From NCBI RefSeq assembly GCF_020520425.1, contig NC_079487.1, positions 66,146,398 to 66,210,397 of the forward strand: 64,000 nucleotides of DNA, in the 5' to 3' direction. A model generated the notes under the pieces. It saw only the letters and a program-made list of their open reading frames with translations. It did not search any database and had not been told where the DNA came from. Numbering within the stretch: position 1 is the stretch's first letter; every line of letters starts with the position of its first letter. Positions 1 through 10,663 of this stretch are shown one piece after another. The DNA is from Spinacia oleracea. Lineage: Eukaryota > Streptophyta > Magnoliopsida > Caryophyllales > Amaranthaceae. A program made the position numbers and the translations under genes.

Positions 1-65
1 ACTGAACCGCATTTATTAGACTTAACTTTGAATGCATACTTGGACCAAGGGCACTATTTCCTTCA
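1..65 (-). repeat. 3' LTR of element A, U3 start only (cut by window edge)
   Basis: The last 65 bp on the plus strand end in TTCCTTCA, which reads TGAAGGAA as the LTR start on the sense strand. The segment is identical by eye to 14747-14811 but differs at several positions from 8945-9009, so its closest partner is the far LTR rather than the adjacent one. Confidence 0.85.
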
Positions 66-76
66 GTCTCCCACTT
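66..76 (-). other. Polypurine tract of element A
   Basis: On the sense strand AAGTGGGAGAC lies directly before the LTR start. This is the purine-rich primer site for plus-strand DNA synthesis in LTR retrotransposons. The same tract recurs at 14812-14822. Confidence 0.75.
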
Positions 77-930
77 GTCCTTAGGGAGAAGTGTGCATTT
101 ACCTAATTCCTTTGTCGCTCGATGCTTGCTCTAGAACATAAGGTAAGAGTTGTCATCCTTATTATGTCCAGAGGTGTTTCTCGGTTTCAGAGTTCAACTG
201 ATCAAATAAACAGATAATCATAGCCTATGATTCATCCGAGCACGGCCATGCATTTTACAGTTTCTAGCTCTCCGAGTGGCCTTGTACAACTTTTAAGCAT
301 CTCATCCCGATTTATGGGAGGACAATCCCAATCTTGCGATCTTGATATTAGACTTCGTTTGATAGGTGATTACCTGAACGTTGCCTTTATAGCCTCCTTT
401 TACGGTGCGACGGTTGGTCAACGTCAAAGCAACCAGTTCTCAAACAAGTAATCTCAAATCACTCAGGTATTGAGGATTTAGTGTCTAATAATTTTAATGA
501 AATTTACTTATGACAGATTTTCATCTCTTACAGTAAAGTTTCATAGGTATGTCCGATACTAGTCTTCCCAAAGTAAGTATCTATGTAAATGATTATGACA
601 TTGCCATGTCCACATAGTTCAAGAAACAGAACTACTAGTCATCTTGCATTCTAGTCGTCTAACGTTTTCTATGCGTCCAATTTTATAGAAAACTCCGACC
701 AGGGACCATTTTCAACCTTTGACATTCAAGTTCACTTTATAGACATTTCTTAGTCACAAGACTGGTCCTGATAGTCTATCTTGAATATATCGTCAAATTG
801 AAGGGACTCATCATTTAATAAACCACAAATTAAATGGAAAAATGAATTCTATTCATTTATTGTGAATGATTAACCAATAATGTTTTACAAAGAATTAAAC
901 TCTAAAACTTTAAAACATTAAATAAGGACA
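77..930 (-). other. 3' untranslated internal region of element A
   Basis: This stretch lies between the end of pol and the polypurine tract and has no sustained reading frame. A near-identical copy of its first part occurs at 14823-15342 and a more diverged copy at 56630-57479, so it is a conserved non-coding block of this family. A short open frame at 227-451 is repeated exactly in place at 14973-15197 but has no recognisable domain, and I do not call it a gene. Confidence 0.7.
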
Positions 931-3903
931 TCAAAGCCATTCTCCAACATGCTTGATTCCCATAGCTGCAGTGTGCGAGTTGTGCTTCGCCTGCGGCAGA
1001 GGTTTAGTCAATGGATCTGATATGTTGTCATCAGTTCCAATCTTGCTTATCTCGACTTCTTTTCTTTCAACGAACTCTCGTAGAAGGTGAAATCTACGAA
1101 GTACATGCTTGACTCTTTGGTGGTGTCTAGGCTCCTTTGCCTGTGCAATAGCTCCGTTATTATCACAATACAGGGCTATTGGTCCTTTCATGGAGGGGAC
1201 TACACCAAGTTCACCTATGAACTTCCTTAGCCATATAGCTTCCTTTGCTGCTTCATGTGCAGCAATGTACTCCGCTTCAGTTGTAGAATCCGCAATGGTG
1301 CTTTGCTTAGCACTTTTCCGGCTTACTGCACCTCCGTTGAGGCAGAAGACAAACCCAGACTGTGATCTGAAATCATCTTTGTCGGTTTGGAAACTTGCGT
1401 CCGTATAGCCTTTAAGAATTAATTCATCATCTCCACCATAGACCAGGAAGTCATCTTTGTGCCTTTTCAAGTACTTCAGAATGTTCGTGGCAGCAGTCCA
1501 ATGTGCCTCTCCTGGGTCTGACTGGTATCTGCTCGTAGCACTGAGTGCGTACGGAACATCCGGGCGTGTACATATCATAGCATACATTATTGAACCAATC
1601 AATGATGCATACGGAATCCCATTCATTCGTCTACGCTCATCAAGTGTTTTTGGGCACTGAGTCTTGCTTAGAGTTATTCCATGAGACATGGGTAGGTAGC
1701 CTCGCTTGGAGTCCGCCATCTTGAACCTATCAAGCACCTTATTGATATAAGTGCTTTGACTAAGTCCAATCATCTTTTTAGATCTATCTCTGTAAATCTT
1801 GATGCCCAATATGTACTGTGCTTCTCCTAGATCCTTCATCGAAAAACATTTCCCAAGCCAAATCTTGACAGATTTCAACATAGGAATGTCATTTCCGATA
1901 AGTAATATGTCATCGACATATAATACTAGGAAAGCAACTTTGCTCCCACTGACCTTCTTGTATACACAAGATTCGTCTGCGTTCTTGATGAAACCAAAGT
2001 CACTGACTGCTTCATCAAAACGTATATTCCAGCTCCTGGATGCCTGCTTCAATCCGTTGATTGATTTCTTTAGCTTGCATACCTTTTTAGAATTCTTTGG
2101 ATCCTCAAAACCTTCAGGCTGTGTCATAAACACAGTTTCTATTAAAACGCCGTTTAAGAAAGCGGTTTTGACATCCATCTGCCATATTTCGTAATCGTAA
2201 TATGCAGCGATTGCTAACATTATCCGAATAGACTTTAGCATTGCAACTGGTGAAAAGGTTTCATCGTAATCCACACCGTGGACTTGCCTGTAACCTTTTG
2301 CAACCAATCTAGCTTTGAAAACTTCAAGTTTCCCATCCTTGTCCTTTTTCAGTTTGAAAACCCATTTGCTTCCAATGGCTTGGTAGCCATCTGGCAAATC
2401 GACCAAATCCCATACTTGGTTTTCAGACATGGAGTCTAATTCAGATTGCATGGCTTCTTGCCATTGCTTGGAGCTAGGGCTCATCATAGCTTGTTTGTAA
2501 GTCGCAGGTTCATCACTTTCAAGTAATAGAACGTCATAGCTCTCGTTAGTCAAAATACCTAAGTACCTTTCCGGTTGAGATCTATATCTTTGCGATCTAC
2601 GCGGGGTAACATTTCTAGATTGACCATGATTCTCACCAGATTCTTCTAAAGATCTCTGAGTTTCATCCTGAATGTCATCTTGAGCATTCTCTATAGTTTT
2701 TTGTTCGACTCGAATTTCTTCGAGGTCTACTTTTCTCCCACTTGTCATTTTGGAAATGTGATCTTTCTCCAAAAAGACACCATCTCGAGAAACAAACACC
2801 TTGTTCTCAGATGTATTGTAGAAGTAATACCCCTTTGTTTCCTTTGGATAGCCCACAAGGATACATTTGTCAGATTTCGGATGAACTTTGTCTGAAATTA
2901 ATCGTTTGACGTATACTTCACATCCCCAAATCTTAAGAAAAGACACATTTGGAGGCTTTCCAAACTATAACTCATATGGAGTCTTTTCGACAGCTTTAGT
3001 CGGAGCTCTATTTATAGTGAGTGCAGCTGTATTTAGTGCATGTCACCAAAATTCTATTGGAAGTTCGGCCTGACCCATCATTGACCTAACCATGTCTAGC
3101 AAGGTTCTGTTCCTCTGTTCCGACACACCGTTCCATTGTGGTGTTCTAGGAGGGGTCAATTCTGATAGAATTCCACATTCTTTCAGATGGTCATCAAATT
3201 CATAGCTCAGATATTCACCGCCTCTATCAGACCGCAGTGCCTTAATCTTCTTGCCTAATTGATTCTCTACTTCACTCTGAAATTCCTTGAATTTGTCAAA
3301 GGATTCAGACTTATTCTTCATTAGGTAGACATAACCATATCTACTGAAGTCATCAGTGAAAGTTATAAAGTAGCTGAAACCACCTCTAGCATTTGTACTC
3401 ATTGGTCCACATACATCTGTATGGATTAAACCCAATAGTTCAGTTGCTCTTTCTCCAACTTTAGAGAAAGGTTGCTTTGTCATTTTCCCAAGTAAACATG
3501 ATTCGCATTTACCATAATCCTCTAAGTCAAATGGTTCTAGAATTCCTTCCTTTTGAAGTCTTTCTAAGCGTTTCAAGTTTATATGGCCTAATCGACAATG
3601 CCACAGATAGGTGAGATCTGAATCATCCTTTTTGGCCCTTTTGGTATTTATGTTATAAACTTGTTTGTCGTGATCTAATAAATAAAGTACATTGACTAAT
3701 CTAGCAGATCCATAAAACATCTCTTTAAAATAAAACGAACAACTATTGTCTTTTATTAAAAAGGAAAATCCCTTAGCATCTAAGCAAGAAACTGAAATTA
3801 TGTTTTTAGTAAGACTTGGAACATGGAAACATTCTTCCAGTTCCAAAACTAGCCTGGAGGGCAACGATAAATAATAAGTTCCTACAGCTAATGCAGCAAT
3901 CAA
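931..3903 (-). pseudogene. Element A pol: GAG-pre-integrase, integrase, reverse transcriptase, RNase H
   Basis: One minus-strand frame carries the pol domains in copia order. The zinc-binding pre-integrase segment has the WHCRLGH and CESC motifs. The integrase catalytic residues sit in HTDVCGP, RSDRGGEY and WNGVSEQ. The reverse transcriptase has ETFSPVA and YVDD, and the RNase H has YTDASF, TTEAEY and YCDNNGA. Two in-frame nonsense codons break it: TGA at 3045-3043, just after the ELPIEFW motif, and TAG at 2967-2965, where the related element C has tryptophan. The reverse transcriptase and RNase H half (931-2946) is still open over 671 codons and keeps its catalytic residues. The polyprotein would copy and integrate retroelement DNA, but this copy is interrupted between integrase and reverse transcriptase. 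Confidence 0.9.
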
Positions 3904-4779
3904 TTTATAACGAAAGTATACAGTCTATAACGAAAATACTTGAAGATGGAACGACTGTTCCGTTCTTCTGATCTTCCTTTAGCTTCAAGCAATCTCTCTT
4001 CCAATGCCCCTTCTTCTTGCAGTAGAAGCATTCAGATTCAGAAGTGGGTTGACTGACCTTCCTCTTTTCAGACTTGGCGCCAGTTTGCTTAGTTGGGCTG
4101 GCCTTGTTGCCACCTTTCTTAGCATTCCTCTTCTTTCCAGATTTCTTGAACTTGCCCCCACGCACCATAAGCACATCTTGCTTATCACTTTTGAGCGTCT
4201 TTTCAGCGGTCTTCAGCATACCGTGAAGCTCAGTGAGCGTTTGTCCAGACTATTCATACTGTAGTTCAGTTTGAACTGATCATACCCGTTATGAAGAGAA
4301 TGGAGGATGGTGTCTACAGCCATTTCCTGAGAGAATTGCTGATCCAGCCGACTCATATTCTCAATGAGTCCAATCATTTTGAGAACATGTGGACTTACGG
4401 GCTCTCCTTTCTTAAGCTTGGTCTCAAAAATTTGCCTATGAGTCTCGAATCTTTCGACTCGAGCCAGATCTTGGAACATGTTCTTTAACTCACTGATGAT
4501 CGTGAAAGCATCTGAGTTGATGAACGTTTTCTGCAGATCTGCACTCATGGTGGCGAGCATTAGACATTTCACATCCTTGTTGGCATCAATCCAACGATTG
4601 AGGGCTGCCTGAGTGACCCCGTCGCCTGCGGCTTCGGGCATCGCCTCTTCCAGGACATACTCCTTTTCTTCCTGCATAAGAACTATTTACAAGTTCCTTT
4701 GCCAGTCAAGGAAGTTTTTCCCGCTCAACTTCTCCTTTTCGAGAATTGATCCAATGTTGAATGAATTGTTGTTTGCCAT
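3904..4779 (-). pseudogene. Element A gag with zinc knuckle; protease lost
   Basis: The frame starts at the ATG at 4779-4777 (MANNNSFNIGS). It meets a TAA after about 30 codons, near 4687, continues in the same frame to about 4213, and is then shifted by one base. The shifted frame carries a lysine-rich linker and a CCHC zinc knuckle, CFYCKKKGHWKRDC, for nucleic-acid binding. The next segment should hold the Asp-Thr-Gly aspartic protease. Here about 134 bp present in element B (9648-9781) are replaced by about 18 bp, so the active site is absent. The first 300 codons differ strongly from the gag of element B although the flanks on both sides are nearly the same. Confidence 0.85.
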
Positions 4780-6219
4780 AGTTAAAACTACAATTGAAAA
4801 GAATAAACAAATAAATAACCATTCACAGTTTCTCTTAATAAACTTAAATTCTAGCATACATGCATAATTCAATGTTCATTAAGCATTTTATTCAAGTTAT
4901 GTGTTCCGGCAGGTGTGAATAAAATGATTCCAAGATCCTAAAATCATTGAAGAATTAAGCACAGTTTGTCGAATCAATCCTAAAACATCTTAGGTAAGCA
5001 AAAACCTTTTGCTAATAGTCTAGAAACTATTCTTGGTTGATAGGCACGTCTAAGAACTTATTAGGTAAACCTATCGATTTTGCCACGACATAAAAGGACT
5101 CCTTACTTATATCGTTGAGTTTCACCAAAACTAACATGTACTCACAATTATTTGTGTACCTTGCCCCTTTAGGACCAATAAGTAACACCTCACTGAGCGA
5201 AAACTATTACTAGATTGATGTAAAGGATATCCAAGCAAGTGTATATTTTGGCATGGCACCTTTTAACTCAATTTTTAAGTTTGGAACTTAAGGCTCTTAC
5301 TATGTTGGTTAGATTTTAAGTGAACTAAAATCCTTAATCATGCAACATAATCAAGCCACAATCTCATGCATAATTAAGACATATTTAAAGCAATAAATAA
5401 CTTAAAGCATGAATAAGATAAATGTGATCTAGTATGGCCCGACTTCATCTTGAAGCTTCAACTTCAAAGTCCGTCTCAAAAATCTCCGTGGGAGGCACCA
5501 TTTTCTTCAAATAGGATAAGCTATAATTAAACTAATTACAACTATTTGATGGTACGCAGACCATATTTGAATTGAAAAACAATTTTGGTACTTTAGACCA
5601 ATTACATTCAAATTAATGGTACGCATACCAGATTTTCTATCCTATTTGGGCCATACTAGTCACTTCATAACCTGCAAAATAGTACATATACAATATATAC
5701 CATTCACCCATTCATTATCATGAATGGCCCACATAGCTGGTTAGTAAAACACATTATGCATCACATAAACATTTGCAGCAATTAATCAAGGGCACCAATA
5801 ATCTACAAATTATTCAGTCCTTATTAATTCTAATCAAGTTGTTTTAACCTTAAGGATTTGTAGACCTAATCAAGAGTTTGTGACTAAAAGGGCTCCCACT
5901 TAAACCAATAAATTCATATGCTTTACTAATTTTAAACATAAAAATGTATTTCTAGTCTAACCGGAAACATACAAATTTAATTAAAATTTAAAGCTCATAT
6001 AAATTTATAATTGAATCCGCTTATTTAATTTATTTTCAGTCGTATTTAAATTAATTCATGATTTTAATTTTAGTAAAATAATTAGAATAAATGAAATTTA
6101 TTATAATTATAATATTCAAAATTAAAATCCAAGAAAATAATTTAAATTAATAATTTTAAAATTAATTAAAATTACGTAAACTGAAAATTTCAAATTAAAA
6201 TTTTAAAACGATCTAATCG

Positions 6220-6700
6220 TAACTTAAAGCACGCACCTACACCACACAACGCACAGCCATAGGCCACACGCACGCAGCCATCACTGGCCATGTGCGCGCA
6301 GCCTATGTGCTGCGTCGCATCTGCTGCTGCTCGATCACCATCGCAAGGCGCGCGCCAGCGCTCGTCGCAACACGCTCGGTGCTCACCATAGCTGGGCGCA
6401 GCGCTCGTCGCACGCGCTCGCTACTCACCATCGCTGGGCGCAGCGCTCGTCGCACGTGAGCTTGCCCTCGCTGCGCGCGGCAGTTGCGTCGTGGCGCAGC
6501 TCGCCTGCTGCCCACACGCGACTGTCGCTGCCTTGCTCTCGCCCTTGCCCACTCGCTCGTCGCACACAGCACACGACACATGGCAGGGCTGCTGCCTTGT
6601 GCTCGTGCACCATGGCCTTGCTCATTGCATTCGTACCGCATGGGCGACGAGCTCCCTTGCTCGTCGTCGCATGCCCGCACTATACAACACCCCTTAAGGG
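6220..6700. repeat. GC-rich degenerate repeat block in leader of element A
   Basis: CG-dense imperfect repeats built on GCGCTCGTCGCAC-like units interrupt a very AT-rich leader. The matching block of element B (12130-12660) has been expanded differently, so the block is fast-evolving. Confidence 0.6.
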
Positions 6701-6995
6701 TAACACGTAGCGTCCATTGCTTTGTGCGTGCAAGTTATATGAGCGAATCGAATAAAAATTAAAAAATTTATTTTCAAAATTAATGACAAATTAATAAATC
6801 ATATTAATTTCATAATTTTAGGGCGAAAAATCGAAATTTATTAATTAATTGATTTCCGATTAACATGGATTCAAGTCTAGGTCATAAAAATTTAAAATTT
6901 AACACAAATTTACAATTTTTATGGTGGTTTTTAATCATAGGTATCTAATTAAATTACTAACTAATTATGAAAATCAAATTAATTCTAAATTATTC

Positions 6996-7160
6996 CAGAA
7001 AGGACCCTTCTCTTACGTGGGACATGGCTTCTGACTGCGCTAGCATCATCGGATACGGCAACAGAGGCTCCTTCCCCAGCCTCGCTCGAGCTGGAATCTT
7101 GTGAATAAGGTCCCCCCATTACTGTGCTTCCCATGGACCGGGGGAAGTTCAGATCTTACC
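6996..7160. other. About 165-bp segment present in A leader, absent from B
   Basis: The leaders of A and B align on both sides: TATTC precedes and TTTCAACAAATTAATC follows in each. Only A carries this GC-richer segment. I cannot tell from two copies whether it is an insertion in A or a loss in B, and I see no target duplication. Confidence 0.6.
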
Positions 7161-7623
7161 AATTTTCAACAAATTAATCATAATTACAAATTAGATTGCA
7201 TAATTAACAAGGCTAGGCATTCAAACTTGTTAAACATATACAGTAGGTCAATCAAAAATTCAAGATTTAACAACAAGAATCGCAAATATTTAATTTAACA
7301 TCTTAAATTTACAAACTTTTGCGTTCGAAAAACTAAAACCTCCGAAAAGTCATAGTTAGGCTTCGAATTTGGGAATTCTGGGTTCGGCCGAAAAATACTA
7401 ATTTTGTCAAAATTTTGGAATGCCTTTTACATGCGGAATTGACACAAAAATCTTTCGATTTGGATGAGTAACGAAGAAACTGCCGAAAAACTGCGTACAT
7501 ATAATTAAATAAACGCAATTTGCAATTAATTAACAATTACGAAAATTAATCACCCTTTTAATTCTTGCAAATTTGTAATATTTAACTATGTTTATGCAAT
7601 TTAGATTATGAAAATAATAAGAG

Positions 7624-7636
7624 GCTCGTGATACCA
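7624..7636 (-). other. Primer-binding site of element A (tRNA-iMet, one extra base)
   Basis: On the sense strand the LTR end is followed after one base by TGGTATCACGAGC. The usual initiator-Met complement is TGGTATCAGAGC, so this copy has one inserted base inside the primer match. Element B and element D keep the standard form. Confidence 0.8.
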
Positions 7637-7637
7637 C

Positions 7638-9009
7638 TGTTAGGTTATGATAAATATGACAATACATAAATCATGCGGAAAAACCATAAAGCCAGGAAAG
7701 CATATTATTTACACATAATCATTTAGCATAGTATAGATGCATACACTTTGTAGCGTGCCTTCCCTAGCTGCGCCCGAACCGAACAAGAACAAGTCTTTAA
7801 GACTCCAAGTGTCGTCCCTCCGTAGATAGTCCACAGTACGTCTGGATCCGCCTCAAGATTGACCAACTAGAATCGCCCTTAAGGTGCTTAGGAATTTTCG
7901 GCTATTATTGTGTAAGAGTGTGGCTGAATTTTCTTTCAAAAACTTACCCTTTGAATACTTCAATCGTACCCATAAATTATGACCCTAGGCCCTTATTTAT
8001 AGAGGTTTGGAAAGGGAATTGGAATCCTAGTAGGATACGATTTAATTAAACTTAGAATCCTACAAGGACTCTATTTAATTAAATAATCCTAATAGGAATA
8101 AGAATTTAATCACACACCAAAAACCTAATAGATTTAGGAATTGTGCATGGACGCAAACACACACGCACGGAGCCACGAGGGCGCCCGCACGCGTGCGCTC
8201 GGCCCACGCAGCCCACGCTGGCAGCCTTAACTTGGCGCGCTGGGCCTGCCTTGCGGTGGGCCTGGCGCTGCTTGGCGGTGGGCGTGCGCGCGTCCTTGCT
8301 TGCTGGGCGATGGCCTGGCTTCGTGCTGGGCCTTCGTCCTACAGGCCTCGTCCGATGCTTATTCGTACGATACGCTTCCGATTAAATTCCCGGTTCCGAA
8401 ATTCATTTCCGATACGAACAATATTTAATATTTCCGATTCCGGAATTAATTTCCGTTTCGAACAAATATTTAATATTTCCGTTTCCGGAATTATTTTCCG
8501 ATTCCGATAATATTTCCGATTCTGACAATATTTCCGCTTCCGGCAATATTTCCGATTTCGGCAATATTTCCATTTCCGATAATATTTTCCGATACGTACC
8601 ATGTTTCCGTTTCCGGCAACATCTACGACTTGGATAATATTTATATTTCCGATACGATCCATATTTCCGTTTCCGACAATATCATCGTTTCCGGAGTATT
8701 CATTTCTTGCTTGTGACGATCTCAGCTCCCACTGAAACCAAGATCCGTCGATTCCGAATATCCATAGATAGAGTATTTAATGCCATTAAATACTTGATCC
8801 GTTTACGTACTATTTGTGTGACCCTACGGGTTCAGTCAAGAGTAAGCTGTGGATTAATATCATTAATTCCACTTGAACTGAAGCGGCCTCTAGCTAGGCA
8901 TTCAGCTCACTTGATCTCACTGAATTATTAACTTGTTAATTAATACTGAACCGCATTTATTAGACTTATCATTGAATGCATACTTGGACCAAGGGCATCA
9001 TTTCCTTCA
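7638..9009 (-). repeat. Copia LTR shared by elements A and B (1372 bp)
   Basis: It begins TGTTAGGTTATGAT and ends TTTCCTTCA on the plus strand, giving TG...CA ends. A TATAAATA box on the sense strand lies at plus 8001-7994, and an 18-bp repeat array lies in U3 at about 8370-8700. On the left it abuts a primer-binding site, as the 5' LTR of A should. On the right there is no polypurine tract: it joins integrase sequence of element B directly at 9010, so the 3' part of B was lost at this junction. Confidence 0.88.
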
Positions 9010-9839
9010 TCTCTACTTCACTCTGAAATTCTTTGAATTTATCAAAGGATTCAGACTTATGCTTCATTAGGTAGACATAACCATATCTACTGAAGTCATC
9101 AGTGAAAGTGATAAAGTAGCTGAAACCACCTCTAGCATTTGTACTCATTGGTCCACATACATCTGTATGGATTAAACCCAATAGTTCAGTTGCTCTTTCT
9201 CCAACTTTAGAGAAAGGTTGCTTTGTCATTTTGCCAAGTAAACATGATTCGCACTTACCATAATCCTCTAAGTCAAATGGTTCTAGAATTCCTTCCTTTT
9301 GAAGTCTTTCCATGCGTTTCAAGTTAATATGGCCTAATCAACAATGCCACAGATAGGTGAGATCTGAATCATCCTTTTTGGCCTTTTTGGTATTTATGTT
9401 ATAAACTTGTTTGTCGTGATCTAATAAATAAAGTCCATTGACTAATCTAGCAGATCCATAAAACATCTCTCTTAAAATAAAACGAACAACTATTGTCTTT
9501 TATTAAAAAAGAAAATCCCTTAGCATCTAAGTACGAAACTGAAATGATGTTTTTAGTAAGGCTTGGAACATGGAAACACTCTTCCAGTTCCAAAACTAGC
9601 CCAGAGGGCAACGACAAATAATAAGTTCCTACAGCTAATGCAGCAATCCGTGCTCCATTTCCCACTCGTAGGTCGACTTCACCCTTGCTTAACTTTCTAC
9701 TTCTTCTTAGTCCCTGAGAATTGGAACATAAGTGTGAGCCACAACCTGTATCTAATACCCAAGAAGTTGAATTAACAAGTGTACAGTCTATAACGAAAAT
9801 ACCTGAAGATGGAACGACTGTTCCGTTCTTCTGATCTTC
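9010..9839 (-). pseudogene. Element B protease, pre-integrase and partial integrase
   Basis: Read leftward, this piece carries the aspartic protease motif VLDTGCGSH (DTG at 9752-9744), then the zinc-binding pre-integrase segment, then the integrase start with HTDVCGP and FTDDFSRYG. It stops in the middle of integrase at the LTR junction. A TGA at 9340-9338 replaces a CGA arginine codon that element A retains, a C-to-T change at a CpG. A further frame break lies near 9470. Confidence 0.85.
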
Positions 9840-10663
9840 CTTTAGCTTTGGACATTCTCTTTTGTAATGGCCTATTCCATCACAATAAAGACAGCTTGAT
9901 GTGGACTTGTCCTGCTTTGATTTAGCATTGCCCTTGGACTTTCCACTTTTCTTGAACGGTCTCCCTTTAGCCTTGAGTAAATCTTTGGCTTTGCAGTCCA
10001 GTATTATCTCAGCCTTTCTGACAAGGTGAACAAATTCTGCAACTGTTTCTTCTCTTGGTTCCTTAGGTATAGTTGCTTGAAGCGACCAAACCCACTGTGC
10101 AGTGAATTGAGCAAGATAGAGACTGCCATCCTTTCGCTTATTGGTGTTCCTAGCAGACTTAGGCGATCAAAATATGAAAGCATAAGATCCACATGGAACC
10201 TTAGTGGGACGCCTACCCTTTGTTTAGTGCGAAGGAGCTGAACATGTGTTTCTTGGACTTCCATCCTATAACACCTGTTGGGAGAACTAACCTTTAGACC
10301 AGACATTGATTCAATCAACTCATGGACGTTTAGGTCCCTGTCCTCCGTGCTTCCACGACAGATATCCCTCAGATTCTTGATGAGCGTAAAAGGTTCATAA
10401 GCTACAAACCTTCTAGCCCATTCATCAGGGATATTGTTCAGCATGAGACTCATAACCTTTTTGAGATCCGCATCCCAGGCGGAAAATCTTTCAGGGGTCA
10501 TGTCTCTGGCATAGTAGCTTGGCATGGGATGTAATAGTACATACTCAAGTCCATTGAGTCTGACTATTTCAACTAGCTTAGCGTCCCATTCAAGAAAATT
10601 CGTTAGGTTCAGCTTGACCATAAGCTCAGAACCCATGATGATGTTTTGATTGTTGTTTGCCAT
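9840..10663 (-). pseudogene. Element B gag, frameshifted
   Basis: The ATG at 10663-10661 begins MANNNQNIIMGSEL. A copia-type gag of about 200 residues follows, open to 10004. A one-base shift near 10080 makes the frame end early; the alternative frame continues through the lysine-rich linker to a CCHC knuckle, CLYCDGIGHYKREC, at about 9893-9852. The upstream leader and the stretch after the knuckle match element A almost base for base, while the gag core is quite different in sequence. This is a gag of a different subtype set in the same backbone. Confidence 0.83.

Larger units (their letters stand above)
4780..7623 (-). other. Long untranslated leader of element A
   Basis: This 2.8 kb stretch lies between the primer-binding site and the gag start and holds no sustained coding frame. 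It is mostly AT-rich, with a GC-rich block at about 6220-6700 made of imperfect short repeats. Open frames on both strands in that block are by-products of base composition. Element B has a parallel leader at 10664-13415. Confidence 0.7.
1..9009 (-). mobile_element. Ty1-copia element A (Angela/Tork-like), defective
   Basis: This LTR retrotransposon is read on the minus strand. Its 5' LTR is at 7638-9009, its primer-binding site at 7624-7636, gag and pol run leftward to about 931, and a polypurine tract and the first 65 bp of the 3' LTR close it at the window edge. The order integrase, reverse transcriptase, RNase H is diagnostic of Ty1-copia. The LTR of about 1.37 kb and the long leader suggest an Angela/Tork-type lineage, which is an inference. 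Gag has a stop and a frameshift, the protease active site is deleted, and pol has two nonsense codons, so it cannot make its own proteins. It shares its 5' LTR with the truncated copy on its right. Confidence 0.88.

Noticed and set aside
227..451. 74-codon ORF repeated at 14973-15197
   Set aside because: It is preserved only because the two retroelement 3' segments are near-identical copies. It has no domain and lies in untranslated sequence.
6303..6762. Long open frames on both strands in a GC-rich block
   Set aside because: They overlap in several frames, consist of Arg/Ala/Ser/Cys-rich composition, and follow from CG-rich repeats in the retroelement leader. The same thing happens at 12119-12742.
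8193..8662. ORFs rich in Ile/Asn/Gly/Lys/Arg or Phe/Ser/Ile at 8193-8662, 13930-14439, 16495-16830, 55853-56230 and 63041-63637
   Set aside because: They are translations of the U3 18-bp repeat on either strand; all occur at the same LTR position.
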